Made by a program: the position numbers and the translations under genes
Source: Acidobacteriota bacterium
GTDB lineage: Bacteria > Acidobacteriota > Blastocatellia > UBA7656
Reading direction: 5' to 3'
NCBI GenBank assembly: GCA_038040445.1
Contig: JBBPIG010000012.1
Coordinates: forward strand, 1-64,000
DNA length: 64,000 nt
The notes under the pieces: model-generated
The model's database searches: none
Seen by the model: only the letters and a program-made list of their open reading frames with translations
Told to the model about the DNA's origin: nothing
In this document: piece by piece, positions 7,617-16,696 of the stretch
How positions within the stretch are numbered: the stretch's first letter is position 1
Layout of the letters: each line of letters begins with the position of its first letter

Positions 7617-10124
7617 CTATTCACATCTGAGCGCCGCAAGCGGATCAATGCTTGCGGCCTTGCGCGCGGGGAGATAACCCCCAAGCAGAGTCGCCGCACT
7701 CAACAGCACCCCGGCTCCAACAAATACAATTGGGTCGCCGGCCTTCACGCCAAACAGCAGCGATTCCGTCAACCGGCCAAGCCCGTAAGCGGCTGGCAAC
7801 CCGACCACAAGTCCCACCAAAGCCAGCACGACGACTTCTCTTAAGATGAGCCACGACACAATTCCCCGAGTCGCTCCCAGCGCCATGCGAATGCCGATTT
7901 CGCGGGTGCGCCGCGTCACCGTGTAGGCCATCACGCCGTACAGTCCGATTGAGGCAAGCAACGCCGCCAGCAGCGCAAAGCACAGCGAAAGAAACGTCAG
8001 GAACTTGTCGGCGAACAGCGATTCGTCTATTTGCCGTTCGAGCGTCTTTAGATCGAACACGGGCAGATTGCCGTCCAGTCGTTGCACTTCGCGCCTCAAT
8101 CCCGCGGACACAGCACCGAGCTCCTGCCTGGTCTTCACGTAAAAAGTGATATTCCCAACCGTCTTGAACTGGGAGTAGGGCAGATAAACGAAAGGTCCCA
8201 CCTTGTCGCGAACGGTGGCGTGCTTGTTGTCCTTCACCACGCCTACGATTTCGATATCCGGACGAACCTTGTCGCCCGCGCCGAAGGTAAAATGCGCGCC
8301 CATGGGGCTTCGATTGTCGAAGAAGCGCCGGGCCATGGATTCGTTGATGATCGCGACCTTCGAACTGCTCGTTGTGTCCGCCAATCCAAATTCGCGCCCT
8401 GCCAGAAGCGGAATCCCCATCGTGGAAAAGTAGCCGGGCCCGATCCAGTTCTGGTGGGCTTCCATCTCTTCTTCGTCCTGTGCCTGGTATCCTTCAACGG
8501 TGATGTTGGCGGACGAATTGCTGTTGGTGAACACGGGTATCACAGCTTCGCCAACAGACTCGACGCCCGGCTGTGATATCAGATTCTGGTGAAGCTGATC
8601 CAAAAATGCGATGGTGCGTTGCGGCGTATAACCATTCAGTTCGGGAGCGATTGAGAAGGCGACGAGATGATCGGCGCGCAGTCCGAGGTCGAGATGCTGG
8701 AGGTTGTTGAGACTCCTCGCAAACAGCCCCGCGCCCACCAGCAGCACCGTAGTCAGCACAACCTGCGAAACGACCAGCCCCTTGCGGAAACGCACCTGCG
8801 AGAGCCCGCCGGAAACGCTGGACCCTTGCTCGCGCAGCGTGCTTTCGAGGTTCAACCGCGTCGCCTTCATCGCCGGCATTAGCCCGAACAACAGCCCGGT
8901 CAAAACCGAAAGAGCGATGGTGAAGATGAGCAGCCGAAGATCGAGACTTGATGAGAGGCCAACCGCCCCGGTGCTTTCCGGAATAGCTCCAACCAGCAAG
9001 CTGATTGTCCACGAGGCGACCAGCAGCCCGGCTCCTCCTCCGATCACGGACAGCGTGAGACTCTCGACGAGAAACTGCCGCACCAGCCGCCAGCGACCCG
9101 CGCCTACCGCCATGCGTATGGCAATCTCTCGCTGCCGCGCAGCGCCACGAGCCATCAAGAGGTTCGCTACATTGGCGCAAGCGATCAACAACACCAGCCC
9201 TACCATGCCCATCAGCACAAGGAGAGGTTCCTTCGCATCACGCTGCAGAATCGGCCTGCCTCTCGAGCCAGGATCCAACAACATTCGCCTCTCAAGAAAG
9301 CGTTGCTGCATCTCCGAGGAAAACCTTCCCATCAGCGGAAGTTCTTCTTCGAGTATCTGGCGGTAGACCGGAGCGAGTGCATCCTCGCCCTGTGCAGGCG
9401 AAAGTCCCGGCTTCAACCTACCAATGATTGCGAGCCAAAAGTCCTTGTGGTCATTCAGCCCGTCCCAGTTCGGCGTCATCTGGGCTTTCATTGTTATGGG
9501 AATAAAAAGGTCAGGCGTTTGGCCGACCTGCACTCCGTCGAAACCGGAGCGCGCCACTCCGACGACAGTCATCAATGTTCCGTTTACGATAAGCGTCTTG
9601 TTGAGAATACCCGGGTTGGCTCCAAAGTGGCGGGTCCAGTAGCCGTGACTCAGGACGATGACCTGACCTTCGCCGGCAACGCGATCATCGTCCTGGGTGA
9701 ATACGCGCCCAAGCGCAGGGCGAACCCCCAGAACGTCGAAATAGTTTCCTGATACCAGCTCGCCGTTGGCGCGTTCCGTCTGGCCTTCGCCCGCAACGCT
9801 CAGAGAAACCGCGAATCGCGCCAGCAGCCCCGCGAAGACGTTGTTTTTATCCCGCAGCTCTTTGTACAGCGGATATGAGAGTGAGGCGGCCCCATCGCCA
9901 TCGCTCGACACTCGTCCCTGTTTTGGTCCGGGTGAGCGAAGCACAACCAACTCTTCCGGTTTCTCGACCGGCAAAAGCCGCAAGAGTATTTGATCGGCCA
10001 ACGAGAATATCGCCGTGTTAGCGCCCAACCCGAGCGCCAGCGTCACAACGGACACGATCGTGAAGCCTGGATTCTTAAGCATCACTCGCAGCCCATAGCG
10101 AAGATCTTGCAAGAAATTGTGCAT
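7617..10124 (-). CDS. ADOP (MacB/FtsX-type) permease 3, long subfamily
   Basis: At 835 residues this is longer than most of its paralogs. It shares with permease 7 (41406-43910) a distinctive periplasmic segment: SYPLYKELRDKNNVF here and SYPLYREVRRRNQVF there. It also has an insertion before the first FtsX block (ILEEELPLMGRFSSEM region). Signatures are RQREIAIRMAVGA and [13 protein letters not shown]; the tail is ASIDPLAALRCE rather than the usual [11 protein letters not shown]. The start ATG 10124 (MHNFLQDLRYGLRVML) has an SD-like GGGAGAGG upstream. It is the first of the three-gene ADOP run on this strand. The divergent tail and insertion suggest an older lineage than permeases 5, 9 and 10. 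Substrate unknown. Confidence 0.87.
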   Translation of the reverse strand: MHNFLQDLRYGLRVMLKNPGFTIVSVVTLALGLGANTAIFSLADQILLRLLPVEKPEELVVLRSPGPKQGRVSSDGDGAASLSYPLYKELRDKNNVFAGLLARFAVSLSVAGEGQTERANGELVSGNYFDVLGVRPALGRVFTQDDDRVAGEGQVIVLSHGYWTRHFGANPGILNKTLIVNGTLMTVVGVARSGFDGVQVGQTPDLFIPITMKAQMTPNWDGLNDHKDFWLAIIGRLKPGLSPAQGEDALAPVYRQILEEELPLMGRFSSEMQQRFLERRMLLDPGSRGRPILQRDAKEPLLVLMGMVGLVLLIACANVANLLMARGAARQREIAIRMAVGAGRWRLVRQFLVESLTLSVIGGGAGLLVASWTISLLVGAIPESTGAVGLSSSLDLRLLIFTIALSVLTGLLFGLMPAMKATRLNLESTLREQGSSVSGGLSQVRFRKGLVVSQVVLTTVLLVGAGLFARSLNNLQHLDLGLRADHLVAFSIAPELNGYTPQRTIAFLDQLHQNLISQPGVESVGEAVIPVFTNSNSSANITVEGYQAQDEEEMEAHQNWIGPGYFSTMGIPLLAGREFGLADTTSSSKVAIINESMARRFFDNRSPMGAHFTFGAGDKVRPDIEIVGVVKDNKHATVRDKVGPFVYLPYSQFKTVGNITFYVKTRQELGAVSAGLRREVQRLDGNLPVFDLKTLERQIDESLFADKFLTFLSLCFALLAALLASIGLYGVMAYTVTRRTREIGIRMALGATRGIVSWLILREVVVLALVGLVVGLPAAYGLGRLTESLLFGVKAGDPIVFVGAGVLLSAATLLGGYLPARKAASIDPLAALRCE

Positions 10125-10436
10125 AGCCTCTCCCGGTTTTAATCGTGTCAGTCAAATCGGTTTGGCAAACCGTAGAAGCGCTCGCGATTCACTTTCGTTA
10201 GTGAGAGCCGAAACGCCCAGGTTGCACCAAAAACCGTATGCCTTCACTACCAAACGCCGTGCCACCCCGCCAGCAAAAAAGGGCCGCTCGGAACTCGACA
10301 TGACAAAGTCCTTCCTGATGGTCTTGCTCCAGCCGTGTGCGATTATGGGATGGACATTCTCAAAATCAAAAAGCTCCCCTTCCCGTCGGCGGCCCACGGC
10401 CCCCAAACCAGCAGGTTCGCTCTGCGATTGAATTTC
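10125..10436. other. 312-bp spacer, no supported gene
   Basis: An 84-codon minus-strand frame (10152-10406) is open here, but it has no SD, no recognisable domain and an unusual composition (GFWCNLGVSALTNESESRALL). I do not call it. Unlike other ADOP spacers, this one has no heptamer hairpin. It presumably holds the promoter of permease 3. Confidence 0.5.
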
Positions 10437-10898
10437 CTACTGAGCGTAGCTCGATCTAAGCTTGACGCCCCAGCGTCCGTTTTCTTTTGTCAGGATGTAC
10501 AGCGATTCATATGTGCCGATTTTGCTCCCGTCGGCGCGATATCGCGTGAACTTCGTATCGACGTGAACCTTATCCCGAGACGCATGAATGATGCGCCGGC
10601 GATCCCACTTGCTGTGGTGCCAATCGCTGCCTGCTGAGGCCCAGACCCGCGCCGCATCCTGCATCCCGGGCCGCTCCAGTACTGTCATCTTGCCGCTGGC
10701 AAGACGATAGTGTGGGAAACTAAAGGTGCCCTCCCAGCCAGCGAGATCCTTTCGATTCCACGCGCTCATATAATCGTCCAGTACCTTTGTGACTTCAGCT
10801 TCGATCTGATGATCTGGACGATTCGTTTCATTCTGATGAGCGTAACCGGCTCCGGTCATCAGCCCGATGATTAGCGAGATGCTCATGATGGTTTTCAT
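10437..10898 (-). CDS. Secreted NTF2-like / DUF4440-type protein
   Basis: A 153-residue protein with a clear signal peptide (MKTIMSISLIIGLMTGAGYA). The mature part has the cone-shaped NTF2-like/SnoaL pattern: an N-terminal helix pair (EVTKVLDDYMSAWNRKDLAGW), then alternating strands ending YILTKENGRWGVKLRSSYA. The helix start and the closing GRWGVKLRSS strand match the calcium/calmodulin kinase II association domain and DUF4440 groups, which are often non-catalytic or bind small ligands. No catalytic residue set can be named. The SD AGAGGT lies upstream of ATG 10898. It is monocistronic, with about 90 bp to the next gene upstream. Role unknown. Confidence 0.7.
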   Translation of the reverse strand: MKTIMSISLIIGLMTGAGYAHQNETNRPDHQIEAEVTKVLDDYMSAWNRKDLAGWEGTFSFPHYRLASGKMTVLERPGMQDAARVWASAGSDWHHSKWDRRRIIHASRDKVHVDTKFTRYRADGSKIGTYESLYILTKENGRWGVKLRSSYAQ

Positions 10899-10988
10899 TC
10901 GGTGACCTCTCTTGAACGTGTGTGCGCTGGATTATGTCTCTTGGTGTTAGTTGTCGAATCTTCACAGGATTCTGTGTGTACCTGAGGT

Positions 10989-11810
10989 TCACTCTTCGAA
11001 CATCAAGCTGATATCCCGAAAGCTCACGATTCCCTCGCCGAAAGTGAACGTTCCGTGATCTCGCATTTCTTCAGCAGCTCTCAGAAACGCGCCAAGCGCG
11101 ACTCGAGAGAGCACGCTGCCGACGCTGATGCGCCTCACTCCGATCTCCGAGAGCTCGGCGAGACTTAGTTGAAAGCCTGCGAGTCCCATCAACACATTCA
11201 CCGGGCGATCGACGGAACTGACTACCGCGGCGATATCTTCCTTGCTCGCAAGTCCCGGCGCATAGAGAACATCCGCACCCGCCTCCTGATATGCCTGAAG
11301 CCGCTTGATCGTGTCGTTCAGATCGCGCCTTCCGAACAGGTAGTTTTCTGCGCGTCCCGTTAACGTGAAAGGAAACGGAAGAGCGCGGGCGGCCTCCGCG
11401 GCGGCGCGGACGCGGTCAGCCGCCCGTTCCAGCTCATAGATAGGAACATCCCGGCGCGTCGTGGAATCTTCGATCGATCCGCCGACAAGCCCCGCCGCAG
11501 CGCCAAGCCTGATGGTTTCCGCGGCCGTTTCGGGATCATCCCCAAAGCCGTTCTCGAGGTCAGCGCTCACTGGCAGATCCGTTGCCGCGGCGATATCGCG
11601 CACGTGAGCAATCATTTTGTCGCGGCCGACGGTGTTGTCCCGCTGCCCGATGGAGAACGCGTAACCGGCACTGGTGGTCGCCAGGGCCTCAAAGCCCAGA
11701 TGCGCAAGGAGCCGCGCCGTGCCAATATCCCACGGATTCGGAATGATGAACGCGCTGTCCCGTTCGTGAAGCGCGCGAAAATTGATTCCTTTTTCTTCTT
11801 GAGTTCGCAT
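10989..11810 (-). CDS. Isocitrate lyase/PEP mutase-superfamily enzyme
   Basis: A 273-residue TIM-barrel enzyme of the PEP mutase/isocitrate lyase superfamily, which makes or breaks C-C or C-P bonds of 2-oxo or carboxylate substrates with Mg2+. It shows IIPNPWDIGTARLL near the N-terminus, the metal-site region PVSADLENGFGDDPE (family D-x-D-x-G-x-G becomes DLENGFG), and TGRAENYLFGRRDL, corresponding to the R-x-(D/E) substrate loop. The Cys of true isocitrate lyases is absent; this subgroup is usually annotated only as 'PEP mutase family'. An SD (GGAAG) precedes ATG 11810. It stands 25 bp downstream of the Doc toxin gene in the same direction, so it could be read from the same transcript. The substrate cannot be assigned. 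Confidence 0.82.
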   Translation of the reverse strand: MRTQEEKGINFRALHERDSAFIIPNPWDIGTARLLAHLGFEALATTSAGYAFSIGQRDNTVGRDKMIAHVRDIAAATDLPVSADLENGFGDDPETAAETIRLGAAAGLVGGSIEDSTTRRDVPIYELERAADRVRAAAEAARALPFPFTLTGRAENYLFGRRDLNDTIKRLQAYQEAGADVLYAPGLASKEDIAAVVSSVDRPVNVLMGLAGFQLSLAELSEIGVRRISVGSVLSRVALGAFLRAAEEMRDHGTFTFGEGIVSFRDISLMFEE

Positions 11811-11834
11811 GATTTCTTCCTTCGAGCGACCGTC

Positions 11835-12221
11835 TCAGGAGAGCGCCGCCAAATGCTGCTCGATCCAATCCGTCAGTTCCGCTCGCGACAGTTCGCCGCC
11901 CGCGACTTTCATAAACACGGTTTCCTGTTCATCAATTTCGGCCTCGACCTCGAGGCCGTTTATTACGAGAAATACTTCCATTGCCGCGTGACCAATACGT
12001 TTGTTGCCGTCGTTGAATGGATGATTCTGAACCAATGAGTGAGCAAGCGCCCCGGCTTTCGCGGCCGGAGTTCGATACAGATCGACGCCATCGAAGGTCA
12101 TCATCGGCTGTGCTACAGCAGATTCAAGGGCGTTCAGATCACGCAGGCCAGCGGCCCCGCCAGATTGAGAAATGACGAGGCGATGCAAATCCATCACCTG
12201 CTCGAGTGTCAGGTAGCGCAT
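11835..12221 (-). CDS. Doc-type Fic-fold toxin
   Basis: A 128-residue death-on-curing/Fic protein. The catalytic loop is HPFNDGNKR (67-75), with His67, Asn73, Lys74 and Arg75 in place. This is closer to the Fic consensus HPFxxGNKR than to P1 Doc, which has ANKR. Known Fic enzymes are AMP-transferases, and P1 Doc phosphorylates EF-Tu; which chemistry applies here is inferred only. The start [16 protein letters not shown] is typical for Doc-like toxins. The ATG overlaps the antitoxin stop by one base (TGATG), so translation is coupled. It forms a two-gene toxin-antitoxin operon with the 65-residue protein upstream. Confidence 0.88.
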   Translation of the reverse strand: MRYLTLEQVMDLHRLVISQSGGAAGLRDLNALESAVAQPMMTFDGVDLYRTPAAKAGALAHSLVQNHPFNDGNKRIGHAAMEVFLVINGLEVEAEIDEQETVFMKVAGGELSRAELTDWIEQHLAALS

Positions 12222-12418
12222 CAGGCAAGACGCCGATAGAGTTCGGCATTTTTGTTTAGAACATAGCTGGCTGCAGCAACAAAATCCTGGTCAAGTCGCA
12301 CCAACATCTCCTCGACGCTGATCTGCGCAAGAGACTCCGGCGTAATACCTAACTTCTCGGCTGCCTCCTGGAGCTTGGAAGCAGTCTGATCGGGCAACTC
12401 GACTTCCAAAGTGTGCAT
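12221..12418 (-). CDS. Antitoxin of Doc-type module
   Basis: A 65-residue protein directly upstream of, and one base overlapping, the Doc toxin gene. The N-terminus ([24 protein letters not shown]) looks like a small DNA-binding antitoxin that would autorepress the operon. The C-terminus [13 protein letters not shown] is the short helical tail often found in antitoxins paired with Doc/Fic toxins and probably blocks the toxin cleft. No strong SD precedes ATG 12418. The antitoxin-first order fits most type II modules. The assignment rests on size, tail motif and gene order. Confidence 0.8.
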   Translation of the reverse strand: MHTLEVELPDQTASKLQEAAEKLGITPESLAQISVEEMLVRLDQDFVAAASYVLNKNAELYRRLA

Positions 12419-12464
12419 AGCGCTACTCTACCGTACCGCGCCGACGCGTTCAACGTACGAGCCA

Positions 12465-13328
12465 CTATGAATTCTCGATCTTGGCAGACAACATCTTCGC
12501 GACTTCGGGCGGCAGGCCAGTCGGATCAACCAACATATCGTAGAGCTTCAACCAGTGCGTGTGCGCAAGCTGATGCAACGCGAACGAAGTCTGCATTGCT
12601 TGCACGCGACCCTGCGCGTCTTCAGCTACATTCACTGCCTCTTTTGTCAGCTTGAGAGCAAAGAGCGATTTCGTTGTGATCTTCCTGGCCATCTCAATTG
12701 CGGCGTCTTGGAGCTTGTCGCGCGGAACGATCTGGTTGACCATACCGAGTTGTTTCGCCTCCGCTGCCGAAAACCAATCCGAAGTGAACAGCAGCTCTTT
12801 AGCTTTCCGCGCGCCCAGTTCCCAGGGGTGAGCGAAGAACTCGACGCCGCCGATGCCGAAGCTGACAACCGGATCGCAAAACTGCGCGTCGTCACTGGCG
12901 ATGATGATGTCACACGGCCAGATCAACATGAGACCGCCGGCAACTACCTTGCCCTGGACCGCCGCGATAGTTGGCTTGGGAATGTTGCGCCAACGTTCGC
13001 AGAAGCCGAGGTAGATCTCCTTCTCGCGCGCCATCTGGGCTTCAGCGCCGGCACAGGTGAAGCCGCACCAGGTGCCAACTGTGCCGAATTCAGACATCTT
13101 CTGATAAGAGTCCCGTTCACGGAGATCATGGCCCGAAGAAAAATGCGGCCCGTTCGCCGCGATGATAATGACTTTGATGTTGTCGTCCTGCGCGGCAATA
13201 TCGAAGGCGTCGTTCAGCTCGTAGAGCATTCTGGTGTCTTGAGAGTTTCGGGTTTCGGGTCGGTTCAACACGATACGAGCGATGTGCTCGGCTGGGTTCT
13301 CATACAGGATGGTCTCGAAATCGGTCAT
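12465..13328 (-). CDS. Enoyl-CoA hydratase/isomerase (crotonase) family protein
   Basis: A 287-residue crotonase-fold protein. It has the CoA-binding/oxyanion segments HFSSGHDLRER (first oxyanion position) and AVQGKVVAGGLMLIWPCDIIIA (second), then DPVVSFGIGGVEFFAHPWELG and RKAKELLFTSDWFSAAEA. Crotonases act on acyl-CoA substrates in the cytosol (hydration, isomerisation or related reactions). The GVEFFAHPWELG block resembles an actinobacterial-type EchA subgroup of uncertain substrate rather than the beta-oxidation enzyme, so a specific reaction is not claimed. A strong SD (GGAGG) lies seven bases before ATG 13328. No beta-oxidation partner gene is adjacent, so it is probably monocistronic. 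Confidence 0.87.
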   Translation of the reverse strand: MTDFETILYENPAEHIARIVLNRPETRNSQDTRMLYELNDAFDIAAQDDNIKVIIIAANGPHFSSGHDLRERDSYQKMSEFGTVGTWCGFTCAGAEAQMAREKEIYLGFCERWRNIPKPTIAAVQGKVVAGGLMLIWPCDIIIASDDAQFCDPVVSFGIGGVEFFAHPWELGARKAKELLFTSDWFSAAEAKQLGMVNQIVPRDKLQDAAIEMARKITTKSLFALKLTKEAVNVAEDAQGRVQAMQTSFALHQLAHTHWLKLYDMLVDPTGLPPEVAKMLSAKIENS

Positions 13329-13556
13329 AGAGCCTCCAAAATCTCACTAGAGTCGAGAGCATGGTTCATCTATTGCTCCGTTCTTAACAGCGTCTTCGAT
13401 CAAATTCAGCTCAATGATTGATCACGCTACCGATTTGCACGTCAATCGTCAATGGGGTCCTCCTACGCGCGGGTTGATGCCACCAGTGGCGTCCTGATTG
13501 AAAGCAAGAACCTTTAGGATTAAACTGGGCCAGCTTCTGGACCCTGAGGAAGGCTG

Positions 13557-16500
13557 ATGGTCTCAGAGACAATCTCGCATTACCGGATCATTAAGACAAT
13601 CGGCGCAGGCGGGATGGGCGAAGTCTATCTCGCCGACGACACAAGGCTGCGCCGTAAGGTAGCCCTTAAACTCTTGTCCTCTGATGTAACTCAAAAGCCA
13701 AATCTCTTGCACCGCTTCGAGCAAGAAGCTCAAGCCGCATCAGCACTCAATCATCCAAACATCCTGACAATCTATGAGTTTGGCGAAGAGAAGGGCACGC
13801 ACTTCATCGCTACGGAATTCGTAGATGGCGAGACGCTGCACAAGAGAATAGCTCGCTCTCAGATGAGCATTCGCGAGGTGCTGGATGTAGCTGTGCAGAC
13901 AGCCAGTGCATTAGCGGCAGCGCACGCAGCAGGAATAATCCATCGCGACATCAAGCCGGAAAACATAATGCTGCGATCTGATGGCTACGTGAAGGTGTTG
14001 GATTTCGGGTTGGCTAAGCTAATGCAGCGGGAGAAAGTGACGACGACAGAAACCGAAGTCCCGACGATGATGAACACAGCGCCCGGCCTGGTGCTCGGCA
14101 CCGTCTGTTACATGTCACCAGAGCAAGCCAGCGGTCTTATGGATGTGGATGGGCGCTCTGACATCTGGAGTCTCGGCGTGGTGATCTATGAGATGCTCGC
14201 GGGCCGTGTGCCATTTGGATTTGAGGGGGCCACACCCACTCAAGTCATCTCACTTATTATCCAAAAGCAGGCCCCGCCGGTCAGTCAGTTCGCACCTGTG
14301 GTCCCCGAAGAGCTGAGTGGGATAGTCATGAAAGCTCTCGAGAACAAGAAAGAGGATCGTTACCAGAGGGCGGAGGATATGCTGGGCGATTTGCGGCGTC
14401 TGAGTAGGCAATTAGAGCGCGACTCCGAAGACGGGCTGACGGTGACGCTAGACTCAGCCGGCCGCGGAACGTCTCCGCAGCGTAGCGTGCCCACTCAGTC
14501 CGCAGCATCGCAGCATTCAAGCGCACTGATGATGCTATCGGATGTGATTCGCCGGCCACGTCTCTCGGTCGGCTCTTCTATTCTTGCTATAACGGTGACG
14601 GGACTGATCGTCTGGGCTGCCCTGTACTGGTGGCGACCTTCCCCGCATCAACCAACGGCTGAAGCGCGTTTCTGGTATGAGAAGGGAGAGCACGCGTTAC
14701 GAGACGGCACCTACTATCAGGCGAGCAAGGCGCTTGAGCGAGCCGTCGAGCTGGATGACAAATTCGCACTCGCACACGCGCGATTGGCCGACGCATACGC
14801 AGAGATAGACTACACCGACAAGGCGAAAGATGAGTTGTTAGCCGCGTCATCGCTGGTGCCAGATCGATCCGCGCTTCCGAAGACCGACGCAAAATACCTG
14901 GATGCCATCGCGGCAACCGTAAGGCGCGAGTTCCCCGCCGCCATCGAGCACTACCGCACGATCGCGGAGCAAGCGACGGACTCGGAGAAACCGAACGCGT
15001 ATGTGGACCTGGGCCGCGCGTACGAAAAGAATGAGAACATCGAGAATGCGATCGCGAGCTACCTTGAAGCGTCGAAGCGCGATCAGCAATCAGCAACGGC
15101 CCTCCTGCGGTTGGCAATCCTCTACGGCCGGCAACAGAATTTGAAAGAGGCCACAGAAGCATTCAATAAAGCCGAAGCGATCTATCAGGCTTTGAGCAAT
15201 CTGGAAGGGGTCACGGAGGTGGTCTACCAGCGCGGCGTCCTCCTGAACAAAATAGACAAGCTGGCCGAGGCGCGCGTGCAATTGGACAGAGCCCTGGAAA
15301 TAGCGCGGACCACTTCCAACAAGTATCAGGAGATAAAAACGCTATTGCAATTGAGCAGCGTCTCTTACAGCGGAGGAGATACCGCGCGAGCCAAACAGCA
15401 AGCAATGGAAGCGATAAATCTGGCGCAAGCCAACAACATCGAGGACCTTGCGACAAACGGGTTGATTGAGCTCGGCATTACATTTTTGCTTCGTGGCGAA
15501 CAAGCGGATGCGGAGAAATATTTCAAACAGGCGCTTGACTTTGCGCAGAGGAGAAAGGCGCGTCGTAGCGAGGCGAGGGCTTTGATGATGCTAGGAAGCT
15601 TGAATCAGCAACGGCGCAATGCCGACGAAACAATACGCTACGCGGAACAAGCGCTCGCTTTTTATCAGCCGGGAGGGTATCGCAAAGAGACATCGCAAGG
15701 CCTTATCTTGCTGGGACGCGCCAATCAACAAAAGGGAGACTATGCGGCTGCACTCCAGATTTTCGAACAACAGCTTCAAGTTGCCAACGAACTAGGCGAC
15801 CCATCGCAGGTAGCTTCTTCGCAGTTGAGTATTGGCCTCTTGCTTATGGAACAACAGCAGTACCCGGCGGCGCTTCCCCACTTCGATGAGAGTTACAAGA
15901 TCGATGAGTCACTGGGGGCAAAACAAAGGATAGGAGTTGACCTGCTCAACCGCGGCACCTTGCTGTGGCTTTTGGGACGTTACCAGGAAGCGCGGGCCGC
16001 TCTTGATCAGGCGTTTTCCATAGCAGACCGCCCTGAGTCCGGCTATAAGCGATTGTTGGCAGGCGTGTACCTGTCATATGCCCAGATGGCGCTGAGTGAG
16101 CGGCGCTTTCCGGAAGCCAAGGCAAAGGCTCAACAAGCCTCCGAGGTAGCGGGTACGCAATTCGAGGAGTTAGCCCTTCAGTCCAGATATACAATTGGCT
16201 TAGCCCACGTACTTTCCGGTGCCCCTCAAGCAGGCAGGCCGCTGTGTGAGCAAGCAGTGGCAATGGCGAAAGAGAAGAGCAATCCCGGACTGCTTGCCAA
16301 TGCGCTGCTTGCGCTTGCGGAGGTAATGCTCAAAGCCGGCGACGCCCAGAACGCATCAACGACGGCGCTGCAGGCGCAAGCGACGTTCGCGCGTTCAGGA
16401 CGAAGAGACTCCGAGTGGCATGCGTGGTTGATTGCGGCACGCGCAAGCCAGCTCGCAGGCAACGAGCCGGTGATGCGTGATTACGCATCGCGTGCCGCCG

Positions 16501-16619
16501 GGTTGCTCTCAGAGCTTCAACAGAAATGGGGGCCGGAAGCATATGGCAGCTATTTGAGCAGACCGGATATTCAGTCCTGCCGTCAGCAGATAGACCAAAT
16601 ACTTGCGAAGAGCAAATGA
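13557..16619 (+). CDS. Membrane serine/threonine protein kinase with TPR sensor domain
   Basis: A 1020-residue Hanks-type kinase. Cytosolic kinase domain about 8-280: glycine loop GAGGMG (16-21), Lys38 in VALKLL, catalytic HRDIKPEN (129-136), DFG (149-151), and the activation/P+1 region GTVCYMSPEQASG. One transmembrane helix spans about 340-359 (SSILAITVTGLIVWAALYWW). The rest, about 370-1000, is tandem TPR helices, for instance ARFWYEKGEHALRDGTYYQA. By this topology the TPR part would be periplasmic and likely sense or scaffold proteins. SD GAGGAAGG lies upstream of ATG 13557. It stands alone, divergent from the enoyl-CoA hydratase-family gene. This architecture is common in Acidobacteriota. 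Substrates are unknown. Confidence 0.93.
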   Translation: MVSETISHYRIIKTIGAGGMGEVYLADDTRLRRKVALKLLSSDVTQKPNLLHRFEQEAQAASALNHPNILTIYEFGEEKGTHFIATEFVDGETLHKRIARSQMSIREVLDVAVQTASALAAAHAAGIIHRDIKPENIMLRSDGYVKVLDFGLAKLMQREKVTTTETEVPTMMNTAPGLVLGTVCYMSPEQASGLMDVDGRSDIWSLGVVIYEMLAGRVPFGFEGATPTQVISLIIQKQAPPVSQFAPVVPEELSGIVMKALENKKEDRYQRAEDMLGDLRRLSRQLERDSEDGLTVTLDSAGRGTSPQRSVPTQSAASQHSSALMMLSDVIRRPRLSVGSSILAITVTGLIVWAALYWWRPSPHQPTAEARFWYEKGEHALRDGTYYQASKALERAVELDDKFALAHARLADAYAEIDYTDKAKDELLAASSLVPDRSALPKTDAKYLDAIAATVRREFPAAIEHYRTIAEQATDSEKPNAYVDLGRAYEKNENIENAIASYLEASKRDQQSATALLRLAILYGRQQNLKEATEAFNKAEAIYQALSNLEGVTEVVYQRGVLLNKIDKLAEARVQLDRALEIARTTSNKYQEIKTLLQLSSVSYSGGDTARAKQQAMEAINLAQANNIEDLATNGLIELGITFLLRGEQADAEKYFKQALDFAQRRKARRSEARALMMLGSLNQQRRNADETIRYAEQALAFYQPGGYRKETSQGLILLGRANQQKGDYAAALQIFEQQLQVANELGDPSQVASSQLSIGLLLMEQQQYPAALPHFDESYKIDESLGAKQRIGVDLLNRGTLLWLLGRYQEARAALDQAFSIADRPESGYKRLLAGVYLSYAQMALSERRFPEAKAKAQQASEVAGTQFEELALQSRYTIGLAHVLSGAPQAGRPLCEQAVAMAKEKSNPGLLANALLALAEVMLKAGDAQNASTTALQAQATFARSGRRDSEWHAWLIAARASQLAGNEPVMRDYASRAAGLLSELQQKWGPEAYGSYLSRPDIQSCRQQIDQILAKSK

Positions 16620-16696
16620 ACGGGCACCCACCTCAAACGAGAGACTTACATCATTCCGAATTGCAGAATTGATGGCTGCTCTGAAGTTGCCGCGCA

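Noticed and set aside
10152-10406. 84-codon minus-strand frame
   Set aside because: No SD, no recognisable domain and unusual composition; could be a real small gene but I cannot support it.
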